Positions 1 through 12,020 of a stretch of 64,000 nt of DNA are shown here, in pieces. Position numbers and translations under genes: made by a program. Under the pieces are notes generated by a model. The model saw only the letters and a program-made list of their open reading frames with translations, was not told the origin of the DNA and ran no database searches. Location: contig NC_061862.1 in NCBI RefSeq assembly GCF_907164915.1, positions 137,755,520 to 137,819,519 on the forward strand, written 5' to 3'. The first letter of the stretch is position 1, and each line of letters begins with the position of its first letter. This DNA comes from Impatiens glandulifera. Taxonomy: Eukaryota; Streptophyta; Magnoliopsida; Ericales; Balsaminaceae.

Positions 1-1300
1 ATTGTAACAATACTGTACTTTCCCTTAACAATGATTGGTTTGATTCAATTTATACCTAATTTATTCTAGCGGCAAGTAGTCAATTTTTTGTTTAATACAT
101 TTATGAGTATCTAATTTATTTTAATCTTTAAACTTATTTATTCAGTTTATTCGTAGGTACTTTAATATGATTCAAATTATTTAATCTTCAATATTGGGTA
201 AGTTTGATTCAACTTGTATACTTTTATACTTTTAGCTTATTTTTCTTTTATATTTATAAAATTATTTAATAATTTATATTATATTTATAATATTATATAT
301 ATTTTTTATTAATTTAAATTTAAATATTAATAAATTATTTAGATTAAAAAATAATATATTTTAAAATAAATTAAATGAATATATTAATTTTTATTAACAT
401 ATAATTTGCACTAAAAAAACATAAAATCAAACGATTTCCAACCCTTATCATTTTTCAGTGTTGAATGATTTGTATAAAAGGGTTTTGCCATTGATTTAGA
501 AAATAATAATAATATTATATAAAAAAGTAATATTATTTATATCTTGTAACCTAGGAAAACTTTAGATTAAAAAAAAACTCAAGTTCGAGAAATTTTAACA
601 TTGGTTTACGTGTTAAAAATCTTTTAAAATAAAATATTATTTAAAAAAATTATATAAATATGTCCTAACTTTTGAAATTAATTATAATAATAATAATTTT
701 TTGATCAAATTTTTAATAATCTTTTAAATTTTAAATAATCGAATAAAAATTCGATTAAAGAAATTTCTTTTTAAATTAATAAAAAATAATTAATTCGATA
801 AAATGTCGCCATTTTTTTTTGTTTAAAGTTAATAAAAAGGTATATGTATATAAACGTATTTTTAACTACAGTTTCATTTTGGTTCGTAGTAGGTGATACT
901 CGGGAAATGGCTTCTGCGCTACATACTCTATACCCGTTAAAAAAATTGTTTATACTCTATAAAATTTTGGTTTTTATTATTAGTTATATAACGTTTTATT
1001 TTAACCAATTATTCTCCAGATCCTAGGCATGCACATGTTTTCATGTATTTAAAATTGTAACAACAATATTTAAATGTTGGTTCATGTAGTTGATGACGAT
1101 GATTGAAGAGGAATTTACCTAAAGAATATTAGTTTTAAAGTCATTAAGGTTTTAAAAATAAATCTCAAACAAGCCATTATCAAAATAATTTTTATGAAAA
1201 TATTCTAAAAATATTTTGAAATCATTTTCTATTTTTTATGAATTTTTAGAGAATAGTTTGATTTTACAAAAATAATTTTAGAACTTTAAAATGGAACCAA
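1..1300. other. AT-rich intergenic DNA, no gene seen
   Basis: Very AT-rich sequence with only short chance open frames and no family signature in any frame. Around 1139-1310 there are two short stretches resembling MITE ends (phrases like CAAACAAGCC and AACCAAACAGGCC), but no paired termini could be established. Confidence 0.6.
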
Positions 1301-1374
1301 ACAGGCCATATGAACGGTGCTCTCGGTCCTATGTGCGATTTTTGTCGATCGGGGCTAAAACCCTCGGTCATGAG

Positions 1375-1775
1375 TCGGAACCCCCTAGGTTGAGGTTCAA
1401 GGATTCTCGGTTGGGGTGCTAAAGTCCTTCGATCGAGGTGCTAAAATCCTCGATCGGTGCAGATGTTCCTCGGTCGGGGTACTGAAGTCCTCGGCCGAGT
1501 TCTTGACTTCCTTGGTCGAGGTTCGGAATTCTCGGTCGAGATTCGGAATTCTCGGTCGAGGTTCGGGAATTCTCGGTCGGGTGCGAGAATTATTGGTCCT
1601 AGGCTGCTAGCTTCAAGCTAATTTTGTCGGTTCTAAGTGCCAATAACACTCGGTCATGGGTTAGCCTTGGTCTAACTTTTCTGGGTCCTAGGTGCTGATG
1701 TCCCTTGGTCCTGGGTTAGCCTTGGTCTAACTTTTCTCGGTCCTAGGTGCTGATGTCCCTTGGTCCTGGGTTAGT
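1375..1775. repeat. GC-rich minisatellite (CTCGGTCGAGGTTCGG type) plus 55-bp duplication
   Basis: A run of imperfect units of about 20-25 bp built on TCGGTCGAGGTTCGGAATTC spans roughly 1375-1600. It is followed by two near-identical units of about 55 bp (GCCTTGGTCTAACTTTTC ... GATGTCCCTTGGTCCTGGG) at about 1660-1770. The block is much richer in G+C than its surroundings. An open frame of 64 codons inside it is a by-product of the repeat and has no recognisable domain. The repeats probably belong to a decayed retroelement, but nothing in the sequence fixes which. Confidence 0.7.
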
Positions 1776-2307
1776 CTTGGGCGTCAAGAACACACAATCC
1801 TAATTAAACTCGAGCTAAGTTTCTCAGTCCTCAAGAACATCGAAACTGAAGGTTTTAATATTTTTTTTAGGCCTGACTCATTTGATCCAAGGCCAATGGA
1901 ATCTTCCAATAGTTCCTAGGATCATTTATAACGTATCCCCGATGTATCATTCGATCGGGAAAATGTTTCATTTAAACCAAGTAGTTTTTCTATAAAAAAT
2001 TGGGTTTTGGTTTTTTTGTCTTTAATGAAGTGTAAGGAGCTTACAATAGCTTTCTTATGCTTCGAATGGAACCAAAACATGAACATTAAATATTCGTTAT
2101 GACCAATTCACGAACGAAATTATTTATTTTTATAAAAAAATGGTTTTTGATCGAACATGAACGAGATAGATTGGAACTTGTCCAAATTAGTTCCCAACAT
2201 CATTAGAAAAATATTGAGAAGCTTTCCGGGTTGTAGTTCTTGAGCAATAACTCAATAACAAAAAACCCAATTTTGAATTTTTCAAATTCAAATTTAGGGG
2301 TTTCTGA

Positions 2308-3480
2308 TTTTTTTTTTTAAACGGCTTAGTGTCATTTCATTAAAAAAAAACCCAAAAGAGGAAAAATGAGTTTCAAGAAATAAAGCTTGACAGACCCTAG
2401 CTTTGTTTAAAATACCAAATGAGTTTCAAACAACTAAATTACAGAACAAACACAACAACAAACAATTATAAATAAGTAATCAAACAAAACTATTTGAACA
2501 TTCATTTCCTTCTAATGATTTTATAGGAAATATTTCATCTTTGACTGAGCTTCCAACTGTCTTCACTAATCGGAATTCCCCTCCATGTATGTATGAGAAC
2601 GTTGCCATCAGAAATAATATCATCCCAAACTTTTTTTTCTGTTCTCTTATTAGTGCTGTGAATTTTTGTATTTCTTTCTCTCCAGGTATTATAGACTAAG
2701 GCTCCAAAGAAGCATTTGAAAACATTTGCATAAAAGTTATCACCCTTAGCCTTTTTCTTTACAAGCTCTATGATTTCGTTTCATGTACCTAGAAATTTAG
2801 CGATATTCATGTTCTGAGCAAAATTGATCCACAACTTTGATACAAATGCGTACTCCCCAAACAAGTGGTCAATGCGTTCCTCTTTTACTACGAAGATTGG
2901 GCAATTCACATCTGGAATATTCATATACTTCTTAATTATGTCTCTTGTCACCAATCTTTTCCTGAATGTCAGCCAAAGAATGAATTGGTTTCGAGGTATA
3001 ACCTTTGAAGACCAAACTACTTTATGTCAATCGACCACCATCTCCTTTGTTCTAATGATCTCTCATGCTTTTCCTGCCACGAATTTTCCATTCATAACAG
3101 TATCCTAGCTCTTTTTATCAATGTTTCTATTGAATTGTATATTATTGATCAGATTTAGAATTCTAACTCCTTCTGCAATACTCCTAAGAATAGAGCTGCA
3201 TTTTCCTTTTTAAATATCTCTAACTAAGTACACGAGATATTTTTTATGATTCTAATTCTAATAGATTGGAATTTCTCCCGAAGAATTATGGGATTATTCT
3301 CTAACCATGGATCGTGCCATAATAATATCCCCCTTCCATTACCGATTATGAACTTCATCATCTAATATGTCTCTCCTCTGGTTCTTAGGATTTTCTTCAA
3401 GGACCATGTCATTTCATTTTTATAGTGGTTTTTGATTTGTGTTGATTTATCAAGTTTGGCTTCAACATAAAGCTTATAAA
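2308..3480 (-). mobile_element. LINE (non-LTR retrotransposon) 3' end, degenerate
   Basis: Read on the minus strand, this matches the C-terminal part of plant L1-type ORF2 proteins. About 3350-3270 translates to the stretch after the reverse transcriptase (GNGRGILLWHDPWL). About 2900-2810 gives a zf-RVT-like piece (CPIFVVKEERIDHLF ... FVSKLW). About 2720-2540 gives the terminal FFGALVYNTWRERNTKIH segment and WDDIISDG. Stops and frame changes interrupt it. On the plus strand the low-coordinate end is a T run (about 2308-2320), consistent with the poly(A) tail of a minus-strand insertion. The 5' part (endonuclease and most of the RT) is absent, as in a 5'-truncated insertion. Confidence 0.75.
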
Positions 3481-4345
3481 TGATCCTAGGATCATTTCCC
3501 AATCAAGAAATCGAACAACTAGGCATTATATGAAACTAGTAAAACTGAAATATAAAAATTTCAATCTAAACTGGTAATTCGAAATAAAGGGTGATTAGAA
3601 GCTTATTAAGAGTTGAAGAGCACTCCTGAGCTCTTAGGAAATCTTCTTCAATGCCTGGATCAAAGCCTTAAGTCTTTACACGAAAATTCCAAAAATTCAG
3701 AAGCTTGAAGCATAATGACCGATTTTTCAAAAAGCTTGATTGAGGTCTTGAGAGTGGATCTCTTGTCATCGGTTTTCTTAAAGGGGGCTATTTATAGCCT
3801 CTTGAAGTAAGTTTGTGAAACAAGTGGATCAGATTAAGTCATAAACCATCAATGGTGTTTTGTCTGATCTTCATCCTACTTGCATGATCAAGTCATGATG
3901 AGGCCTATGATCGTAGGAGAAATGATCATTGTGCTAGGGTGATCATTTAAGCTTTTGAATAGCCGTTTTTGTGGACTATCGACAAAGTTTTATTTTTAAA
4001 AAATCAAGGATGGGATATGTTCTTATCATGTTTGTCGTCGCGAAGAAGAATACAAACCATGGGTGAAACGACATCATTTTGGGCATAAATTCGAACATGG
4101 GACGCTCCATTGACGTTCTTTCTAAGTTTCGCGATCGGGGTTTCATCACATTTTGGCTAACAGCGCTAAAGCGTTCGTTTTTTGATTCAGTGCTGCGTGG
4201 AAGCGCTCTTCTTCCGTTGCAGCGGGATACACAGATGGCTCATGGGCGTTGGATGATGATTCATCGCTCATCCGAAGGTTGTGACTTCTACCGCAGTGAT
4301 CCGTCCGGATTTCGGCCACACGAGATTATGCTTTTATTTTAGCCT
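3481..4345. other. Unassigned, probably repeat-derived sequence
   Basis: Less AT-rich than its flanks and without an intact coding frame. A TATA-like block (GGCTATAAATAGCC) can be read on the minus strand at 3786-3799, which together with the base composition would suit a retroelement LTR. I could not find matching termini or a second copy. The short frame at about 4079-4342 has no recognisable domain. Confidence 0.4.
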
Positions 4346-4825
4346 AAGGATTTGTTTGAAAAGTGGTTTCTTTCATCTCTTTGGCTTTATTTTTTATCCA
4401 CAAAATATTTTTTTTATAAATATGACATTTATTTTTCAGTTTTTTTTAATTATTTTTGTATATTTTTTGGGTTTAATAAATAATTTATTTGAGATAAAAT
4501 GAATACAACATTTATCCTAAATTATTTATTTTTAATCCCTTTGATTTTCTTAAAATTAATTTGAGATAAAATGATTATAATCATTTATCCCAAATTATCT
4601 TATTTATTTTTCTTGGTCATTATTTTTAATTAATTTGAGTTTAATTATCAATAAATAAACCAATTAATCTTTTAATCATGTTTTGACCTTAGTTTTAATT
4701 ATTTTGAATTTTTTTATTCAAAATAATCATTTTTTTAATTTATAAATTGGGTAATTAAAATTTTAATGTTTACATACTTATTATCTAACTGCTCATAATT
4801 TAAATTTTACAATTCTCATTTTTAT

Positions 4826-4878
<53 letters not shown>

Positions 4879-5420
4879 ATATTTATATATATAATAAACT
4901 TATCATTTGACATATATTTGTGTATAAAAAAATGAATAAGTGGAGATATATATCTAAATTTATGTTTCGTTATTATTTTTATAATAATTTTAAATTAATA
5001 TATAAAAAAATAGAAAAACAGGAAAAATAATATATAAAATTATTTGAAAGATATATAAAATAGATTAGAGAGAATGAATAAAATAATTAGAAATAGATTA
5101 CAGACAATGAATAAAATGATTAGAGAGAGATTAAATAAATGAAAAAAAATGAATAAAATTATTAGAAAGAGACGTAACATATTAGGAAGAATGAATAAAA
5201 AATAATGATAGAACTATGTTAAAATTAATATTAAACCTTAAATATTTAAGAGGGAGGTAGAAAGAAAATTGACTTTAAACGCAAAATGTGTTTGTGTGAG
5301 TTTATTACGCAAAATTACTATAACATATTATTACGTAAACGCTAAACGTGACGATTAAATGTCGAATCAAACGTGGCCTTGTTATGTTTAAGTTTAAACA
5401 TTCAACTAATTTATTTTTTT
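4346..5420. repeat. AT-rich spacer with (TA)n microsatellite
   Basis: About 1 kb of extreme AT content with an interrupted TA dinucleotide run at 4827-4893 (three TA blocks separated by TTTA). At 5050-5210 there is a loose repetition of phrases like GAATAAAATRATTAGA. No gene is seen. Confidence 0.6.
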
Positions 5421-5913
5421 TATATTTTTAATAATAACATTTTTACAAAAGTAATGGGAGAGTGAGTTGAGAATGGAGTGTCCCCTCAAATAGTTATGTG
5501 AGGCATATCTCCAATGTACTTGATGTCTCTAAGGAAGGCTAGTTCTTGGGTAGTAGGCGAGATCTTGTGGTTCGCTTGCTAGACGGACACCCTCAGGTAA
5601 GTGTTTAGGGTAAAGTGACGCATAAATCATAAGAGGTTCAGGGGATTCGAAGGGCCACATCAAACATCGATATTCAATCGATTTTCCAAATAACCCTTAA
5701 ATGAGCTTCACGCGTCTGGGTCTGGGGAGGCTATGCGTTGTACTGTAAATGTCATTGGTGGTAGATGAAGGGTTCTAGAAATAGGTCGGTCCTCGATTAG
5801 ACTTTGTGTCCACAATCAAAGTAATGAGAGGTCTCTAGTTAGCACACAACCTAGGAAGCAAACTAGGTCTAGAGTGTTGCAAATAGATACTCGTGCAGTC
5901 GAAACTTTCAAAC

Positions 5914-6060
5914 TAGGAATGGCAATATGGCGTATCGGGGCGGGGAAAATATTTACCATCCTACCCCATTTTATTTCGAGGATTTTTTTACTACCATCCC
6001 CGCCCCGTTTAGTTTCAAGGAATCCTCGCGGCACACCTTTAAACCATATTATCTGAAAAA
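5914..6060. mobile_element. hAT-like terminal fragment (relic)
   Basis: The stretch beginning TAGGAATGGCAATATGGCG followed by CGGGGCGGGG resembles the terminus of the intact hAT element at 50658-52499 (TAGGGATGACAATGGGTACC). Only one end is recognisable, with GC-rich subterminal repeats (ATCCCCGCCCCG) after it. It interrupts sequence that looks like LINE ORF1 on both sides. Overlapping open frames on both strands here are not genes. Confidence 0.45.
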
Positions 6061-9000
6061 GTTTTAAGGAAAAATTCGTGATACATTGATTCAATTGTTT
6101 GGAATGGAAACAAATATGTGGAATCATTATCTTCTTAGTCGGGTCAGTAATGATTTTAAGAGATTTATTGAACTCGACAAGGATACTCAATTAGAATAGG
6201 AAAACAATTAGGTTAGTATCAAGGTTCATCATTATGATCCACATAATCATTACCTTGAATCCATTTGTGTTGATAATGAAACGCAAGTGTATAAATTGAT
6301 GATGTGACCTAAACGTCCTATTGTCGTATCTCCTTCACCGGTATCCTCTTACTCGGAAAACAAAGTTGAGTCTTTATCAAATTTGTTTGTGTCGGATTCG
6401 TCGAATTCGTTTAGACTAACGAGAGAGTTAGTGATAACCCAATTTCACGTGGATTAGATCGGTATAGCGTCTTACAAATGTTGAAAGGCTAGTTAAAGAG
6501 ATGATACATTCAGGGAGATTTGATATGGTTAGGAGGAGGTTGAGTATAATGAAGTTGGATTTAATTAGCCAACAGATTCTCGTGTGACTGAGATCGAGTG
6601 TCCGTCTTCACACCCCTAGGGTTGTGAGTCCATCCTAAATGTCGAAAAAAGGAAGAATAGGCATGTGGTGGTGTTTCAAGAGTGGAGAAAGAAACGATTA
6701 ATGGGGTATAAATTTAAATTATGGATACTTGTTGATGATATAATCCAAGTTAACCCTATTATAACACTTTATCATGAGATTAATGTTATTGAATTACTAG
6801 TTTTCATTCACATTGTGTCTCATGAGGAATCGATGGTTTTTGTTCTAGATTATGATGTTAACAATAATATACAAGTAGAATTCTCAACACATAATATGAC
6901 GATCAATGAAAAACAAATCCTACATGAAGGAGTAGGCATGTAAAAATATTGGGTTTCAGGGGACCCAATCGGACCCAAACCATCAACCGGAATAATCTAT
7001 TGTAGGGTTATATGCAAAATGAAAGTGTGTCTCGAAGTCGAAAAGGGTTATTATGACTATATTTTATCAATGATTGGAAAAATTATTTCTTAGAACGTTT
7101 ATGAGATAATTAATTGAGTGAAGAGATGCATCATTAAGACACTAATGAGAATCACTGGGTGTGGAATATTATTTTAGTGAGACCAAAATTCGGGAAAAGG
7201 ATTATTGGATCGTAACTCGTAGGATCTATGTAATTGGCGATTGTAGAGCTACATGGTTGGATCTCTAATGCACAAGCAATAAATAATGTTATTAATTTGA
7301 TCTCGAACGAGGAAGAAGTTCATGAGAGTGAACTAAAAATATCTATAGGTATTGTCAAGTTCTATAAGGGTTTGTTTCCAGAACCATTTAAGACCAGACC
7401 AAAATTGAATCGTATTACTTTTGATCCAATTAATACAGCACAAAAAGATATGTGGAAGCTGATTTTTTTACAGAGGAGGTTTAGGAGTCCATTAAAGTGT
7501 GCAGAAATGATAAAACGTTGGGATGCGACATGTTTATTTTGTTTTTTTAAGAATGCTTGAAATTTCCTTAGCAGTAGAATTATATAAGCAATTGATCATT
7601 TTTATCGTTATCATCATTTGACAAGAGTTGGAACTCTACTTTGATATGTCTCATTCATAAAACTCTAGAGACTATTTTCGTGAAAATATTTAAGCATATC
7701 AGTCTCAATTCGTCTTAGTATAAGATTGTCTCAAAATATTTGGCCAAGAGATTACGGAGGGTGTTAGAGACAATCATATTTAATTAGATGACGGTCATCA
7801 TAAATGTCAAATCTATGATGCATTATTAATAGTTAATGAGTGCATTGACCTAGCTAATTTATGAGGCAAAAATGTTTATCATGTTAGACATCAAAAAATC
7901 TTATGATCACGTTAATTGAGGTTTTTGTTTGATGTAATAGACAAAATGAGATGGGTGAGAAGTTGATTGATTGTATTAGATTTTGTCCCTCGATAATTAC
8001 ATTTTTTGTCATTGTAAATGGGAGTTCTCAGGAATTTTCAAAAGCTCCTGAGGGAACAAACAGGGTGATCCAATCTCTCATTTCTTTTTTGTCATTTTGC
8101 AATATCACAATTGTTTTCTATAATGACACGCTCTAAATGGTTTAGGCCACCTCAAGAATTTTAAGTACCTTTGGGATATCTTATGGTTATTTGGTGCATG
8201 TTTTGGTCTTCAAATTAAACTTAAGAAGTTACATTTTTCTCATATTTTGTTTCAAATAGAAGTATGAGGTTGTCAAATGTTTAGGTGCTCAATATTAGTG
8301 TTAAATTACGATTTAATGCCTCCTAGGACATGATTATCACTGATGGGGAATTTAAACTATCTAGAGGGAAAAATAAAATAATCTCGAAAGTGGGTCGGTT
8401 AATTCTCATTCAGAGTGTGTTGTCATTTATGATCACATATATGATGTCTTTATTCATTCTCTCTAAGAGTGTGGCGGTAAAAATTGAGAGAATAATGTGT
8501 AAATTTCTATGGAGATCTTCTAATTCATCGTGTTGTCATCTAATTGCTTGAGATATTATTAAATACGTTAAAGACTGAGGGTAATCTATTTTGTTTCCTT
8601 TAATAAAGAACTTATATTGAAATGGTGTAGTAGATTTGTAACGGAGCAGAATAGTGTTTGAGAATCGATGATTATATATAAGTATGACTAAGATTTTTCT
8701 AATTGTCTCACCAAAATGTTTAATTATTTAGAGGAATGTACCTTTTGGATTGAAATTTATTCTACAAGGAAAGGTTTTCGCAAATAGTCCAGATTTTCAA
8801 TCAGTTTTAGGGACGACATTTGGTAAAATGTCAAAAGTCTAGTTAAGACGTATCATGAGCTTGCTTCCATTGCGATATGTGGAAATGTCATAGTTAATGA
8901 CATGTTTAATCCTCGGTCTAGTAATTTTGCTAGTTGAATTATATATATAAGGATATTAAACATTATGGAGAGTTTTCCCATAATAGAGTTTTACTTATGT

Positions 9001-9670
9001 AAGACATAAATAAGTATCCTTATCTAAACAAGATGTTATGTGTTGGTTAAACATTATTGTTTAATGTGGGACATTGCTACAATTTATTCACTAAAATGAT
9101 TTCACCTGATTTATGTTGGGAGAAGTTTTGAGAGTAAAAAATTCCATAAATGATCTAATTTTTTGAATGAAGAGCTATTGATAGTGGAATTCTTACGATG
9201 ATATGTGCATAAAAAACTAATTTATTATGGTATGTTGTATATGTCGCGATGAGGTTAAATTGGTAACTCAATTACTTTAACATTGACGAGGGCTATCTAG
9301 TATATAAAGTATTTTGTGAAGTAATACTGATATTAATTGGGTGATGTCCGAGTCTTTGAGTACTAACTGAGAAGTTTAGATTAATGCAATTGATATGACA
9401 ATCGTACATATTTGGATTATCATCCCAATTATTTTCTGATAGGTTGTCTAGTTTGAGAGAAATTGTTGACTTTTCAGTTATTACTGTAGTCGTCTAATGC
9501 ATATCATTTATAATGTTATTATTACAACATTTTCTTATATTCATCCAAAAAGTGGGTACAGTCGGTCGTGGAGTTAATCGTTTTTCTTAGAGAAATTTGA
9601 GCTCGATAACCTATTGACAACATGGTTATATTATATTCCTTTATTTTTTTGTTTTTTTTCTCATGTAATA
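6060..9670 (+). mobile_element. Degenerate LINE (L1-type) with ORF2 reverse transcriptase remnants
   Basis: The plus strand carries successive pieces of an L1-type ORF2 in shifting frames. At 7234-7557 is the linker before the RT (IVKFYKGLFPEPF, then a stretch ending in WDATCLFCFFKNA). At about 7615-7790 are DKSWNSTLICLI and SKYLAKRLRRVLETII. At about 7875-7925 is MLDIKKSYDHVN, the LDIKKAYD-type RT motif. At about 7950-8135 is the segment leading to APEGTNRVIQSLISFLSF, corresponding to the RGLRQGDPLSPFLF motif. At 8330-8550 is the post-RT region (ISKVGRLILIQSVLSFM). About 9550-9670 looks like the 3' end with a T-rich tail. Many stops make it inactive. The RT pieces closely match the minus-strand LINE at 28.7-30.8 kb, so they are the same family. 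The 5' limit is uncertain; 6090-6450 may be ORF1. Confidence 0.75.
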
Positions 9671-10200
9671 TTTTGTGGGTAACCTTAAACGATTATTGTC
9701 ATTTTTAGTTTTGATAAATCATTTTTAAAAAATAATAAATTATATATTAAATATTAATCACTTTAATTTTTTCAATAAACTTTTTTTTTTAATTATCAAT
9801 AATATATAACTCATTACTTAATTTTATATTTATAAGTTTAATGTTTTTTATTTAAAATAATTTGAATTTTTTATTTTCTTAATTTTAAATATTAATCAAT
9901 TACTTAAACAAAAAAATATTTATTTTAAGATAATTTATATGAATACAATTTTTATAAGTTTTATTAACATATAATTTTAAACTTTAATTCAATTAAGAAA
10001 GCTATGAATCTATCTAAAATAAAAGTTTCAAACAATTTATAAACTATCAATATATATGAAATTTATAAATGTAATAATATGTTAAATTAATTTAATTAAT
10101 AAACTATTACAAAAATTATAATAAAACATAGTTTTAGGTAAAAATCTTTTAAAAAATCTAAAAACAAATCAGCTCCAAAAGTAGTTGGAAATTTCTATTT
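9671..10200. other. AT-rich spacer
   Basis: Poly-A/T-rich sequence with no open frame of note and no recognisable element. Confidence 0.6.
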
Positions 10201-10204
10201 ATAA

Positions 10205-10345
10205 CTCTATCAAGGTAGCTCAGTGGTAAGAGTTGGTTTAAAAGACCAAAATGACACGGGTTCAATTCCATCTGAAGGTGTTTTGAGTTTAAATGGTAGA
10301 CCATGGATATGGGGTGTCATGCTAGTTCTACTTTTAGTCCAAAAA
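10205..10345 (+). mobile_element. tRNA-derived SINE
   Basis: There is a good Pol III A box (TAGCTCAGTGG, about 10216) and a B box (GGTTCAATTCC, about 10259) at tRNA-like spacing. The T-stem and acceptor stem do not pair, so it is not a working tRNA. The part after the B box ends in ATGCTAGTTCTAC, and this tail recurs after the B boxes at 27.2 kb and 52.8 kb, which marks a dispersed SINE family. Confidence 0.65.
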
Positions 10346-11940
10346 AGTTTTGTTTACACCATTTTAGCAACATAAAGTTCGCTGACTTCTATATTTATTT
10401 ATTTTTAAAATAACAATTTAATATTATATTAATGAGAGTCATTTAAGTATAACGATAACAATATTTAAAAAAATAAGAGTGTTCATATTGTCACCAAATA
10501 TACCTGAAATATAACGAAATTAACTATTTGAAGAACAACGAAAATATAAACAAAAAATATTCAATAACGAATAAAGAAACATTACATATAATTTAAAATT
10601 TTGAGCTACAGTATTCTCACTAATAACAACGAATAAGAATGACTCAATTTGAGTGAATTGCACGGTTGAAAAACACCTATACACACCCTGGATCCCAAAG
10701 CACTATTTAATCAAGAGTGAGTAATAATATGAGGAGCAAAAGTTTTGTAACGAAGTAATGTGAAAAGGTGACTAGACATAATAACTAAACATAATTATTT
10801 ATATATCTCTTATTTATTAATATTTTTTCATTTCTCTTTATTAATAATTTATTTTTTATCTCTTTAATCTTCATTAATAATTTATTTATATTATTAATTT
10901 GTAAATATATGTTTATTTATTTTATTATTTAACTTATTTATTTAAAAAAAGAATTAAAATAATAATAGGGACAATAATAAAATAAATAAAATAAATATAT
11001 ATATATATATATATTATATTTGATAAATATATATTTAAGAGAATAATAAAATAAATGTGAAAATTTTTAATGTTTTAAATTAATTATTTCTCTCCTCTAT
11101 TAATATATATATTTATTTATTTATTTATTTCGTTAATAATTTATTTATTTATTTTTAAAATGAATTAAGAAAAATAAGAATTTGTAAAATCTACCTCAAA
11201 TAATACATACTAATATTCAAAATAAATATAACTCATAATAAAATATTGAATTAACATTTTCAGTTAATTGATTGAATTTAATAATCTATTTTATAATAAA
11301 ATAAAATATAAAAGAAATTAAAGAAAGGAGGGAGAAATAATTAATTTAAAAATAATTATATTTAATTTTTTATTCTCTTAAATATATATTTAAGAGAATA
11401 TAATATATATTTTGTTATTTTTTTATTTGATTTATTATTGTACGTATTAATATTTGAAATAAATTATTAATAAAGATTGAAAAATAAAAAAAAATTTATT
11501 AATAAAGATAATAGAGAATTATTATTGAATATAAAAGAAATAAATAAACATTTTAAATTATACTTATATTTAGTCATCATATCTATTGATATTGATAGTA
11601 GTTAATTTAATTAACTTCCACTGTGTACAAGTATGAGGCCTTTGAACCCGGGTCCAGCTAAAATTTCAAATAATGCATCGAGCTGTGGATCTAAAAATTC
11701 AAGTTGAGATGAGCTTAAAATATAACAATATTTTTTTTTTTTAATAAAATAAGAGTAGACAAAAGTTAATTTTTTTTTAAAAAAAAATAGATAAAAAAAA
11801 TAATGTATTAAATTAGAGGTAATAATTTTTTTTGTCTGAGTGTGCGAAACCTAGATATATCCGCCCTAGTACTCCTCCGTCCTTCTTTATTTTCCCACGC
11901 GTAATCAAATTATAAAAGAAAAAAGAAAAAGAAATAAACA
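10346..11940. repeat. AT-rich spacer with microsatellites upstream of CER1
   Basis: Contains a TA run at about 10997-11016, ATTT/TTTA-type runs at about 11108-11150, and the phrase TATATTTAAGAGAATA twice (about 11023 and 11385). No coding signal was seen. Confidence 0.6.
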
Positions 11941-11960
11941 TGCATGGAGCTCTATATATA
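11939..11960 (+). promoter_or_regulatory. CER1: CER1 core promoter: RY motif and TATA box
   Basis: CATGCATG (RY/Sph-type motif) at 11939-11946 is followed by a TATATATA box at 11953-11960, about 60 bp upstream of the start codon at 12021. This spacing implies a short leader of about 30-40 nt. The TATA call rests on position; the RY motif may be coincidental. Confidence 0.5.
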
Positions 11961-12020
11961 TTGAGATTTGAGAATAGAGTGTTGGAAAACAGTGAAGCAA
12001 ATAAACATAGATAAATCGAT

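Noticed and set aside
5816..6190. 124-codon minus-strand frame
   Set aside because: It crosses the hAT-like relic and LINE-like flanks, has no domain and overlaps an open frame on the other strand.
7234..7560. A host protein-coding gene of 108 codons
   Set aside because: Its residues (IVKFYKGLFPEPF) and the following broken frames match L1-type ORF2, so it is a LINE fragment.
10209..10280. A functional tRNA gene (good A and B boxes)
   Set aside because: The T-stem pairs only at two positions and no acceptor stem forms; the downstream tail recurs elsewhere, so it is a SINE.
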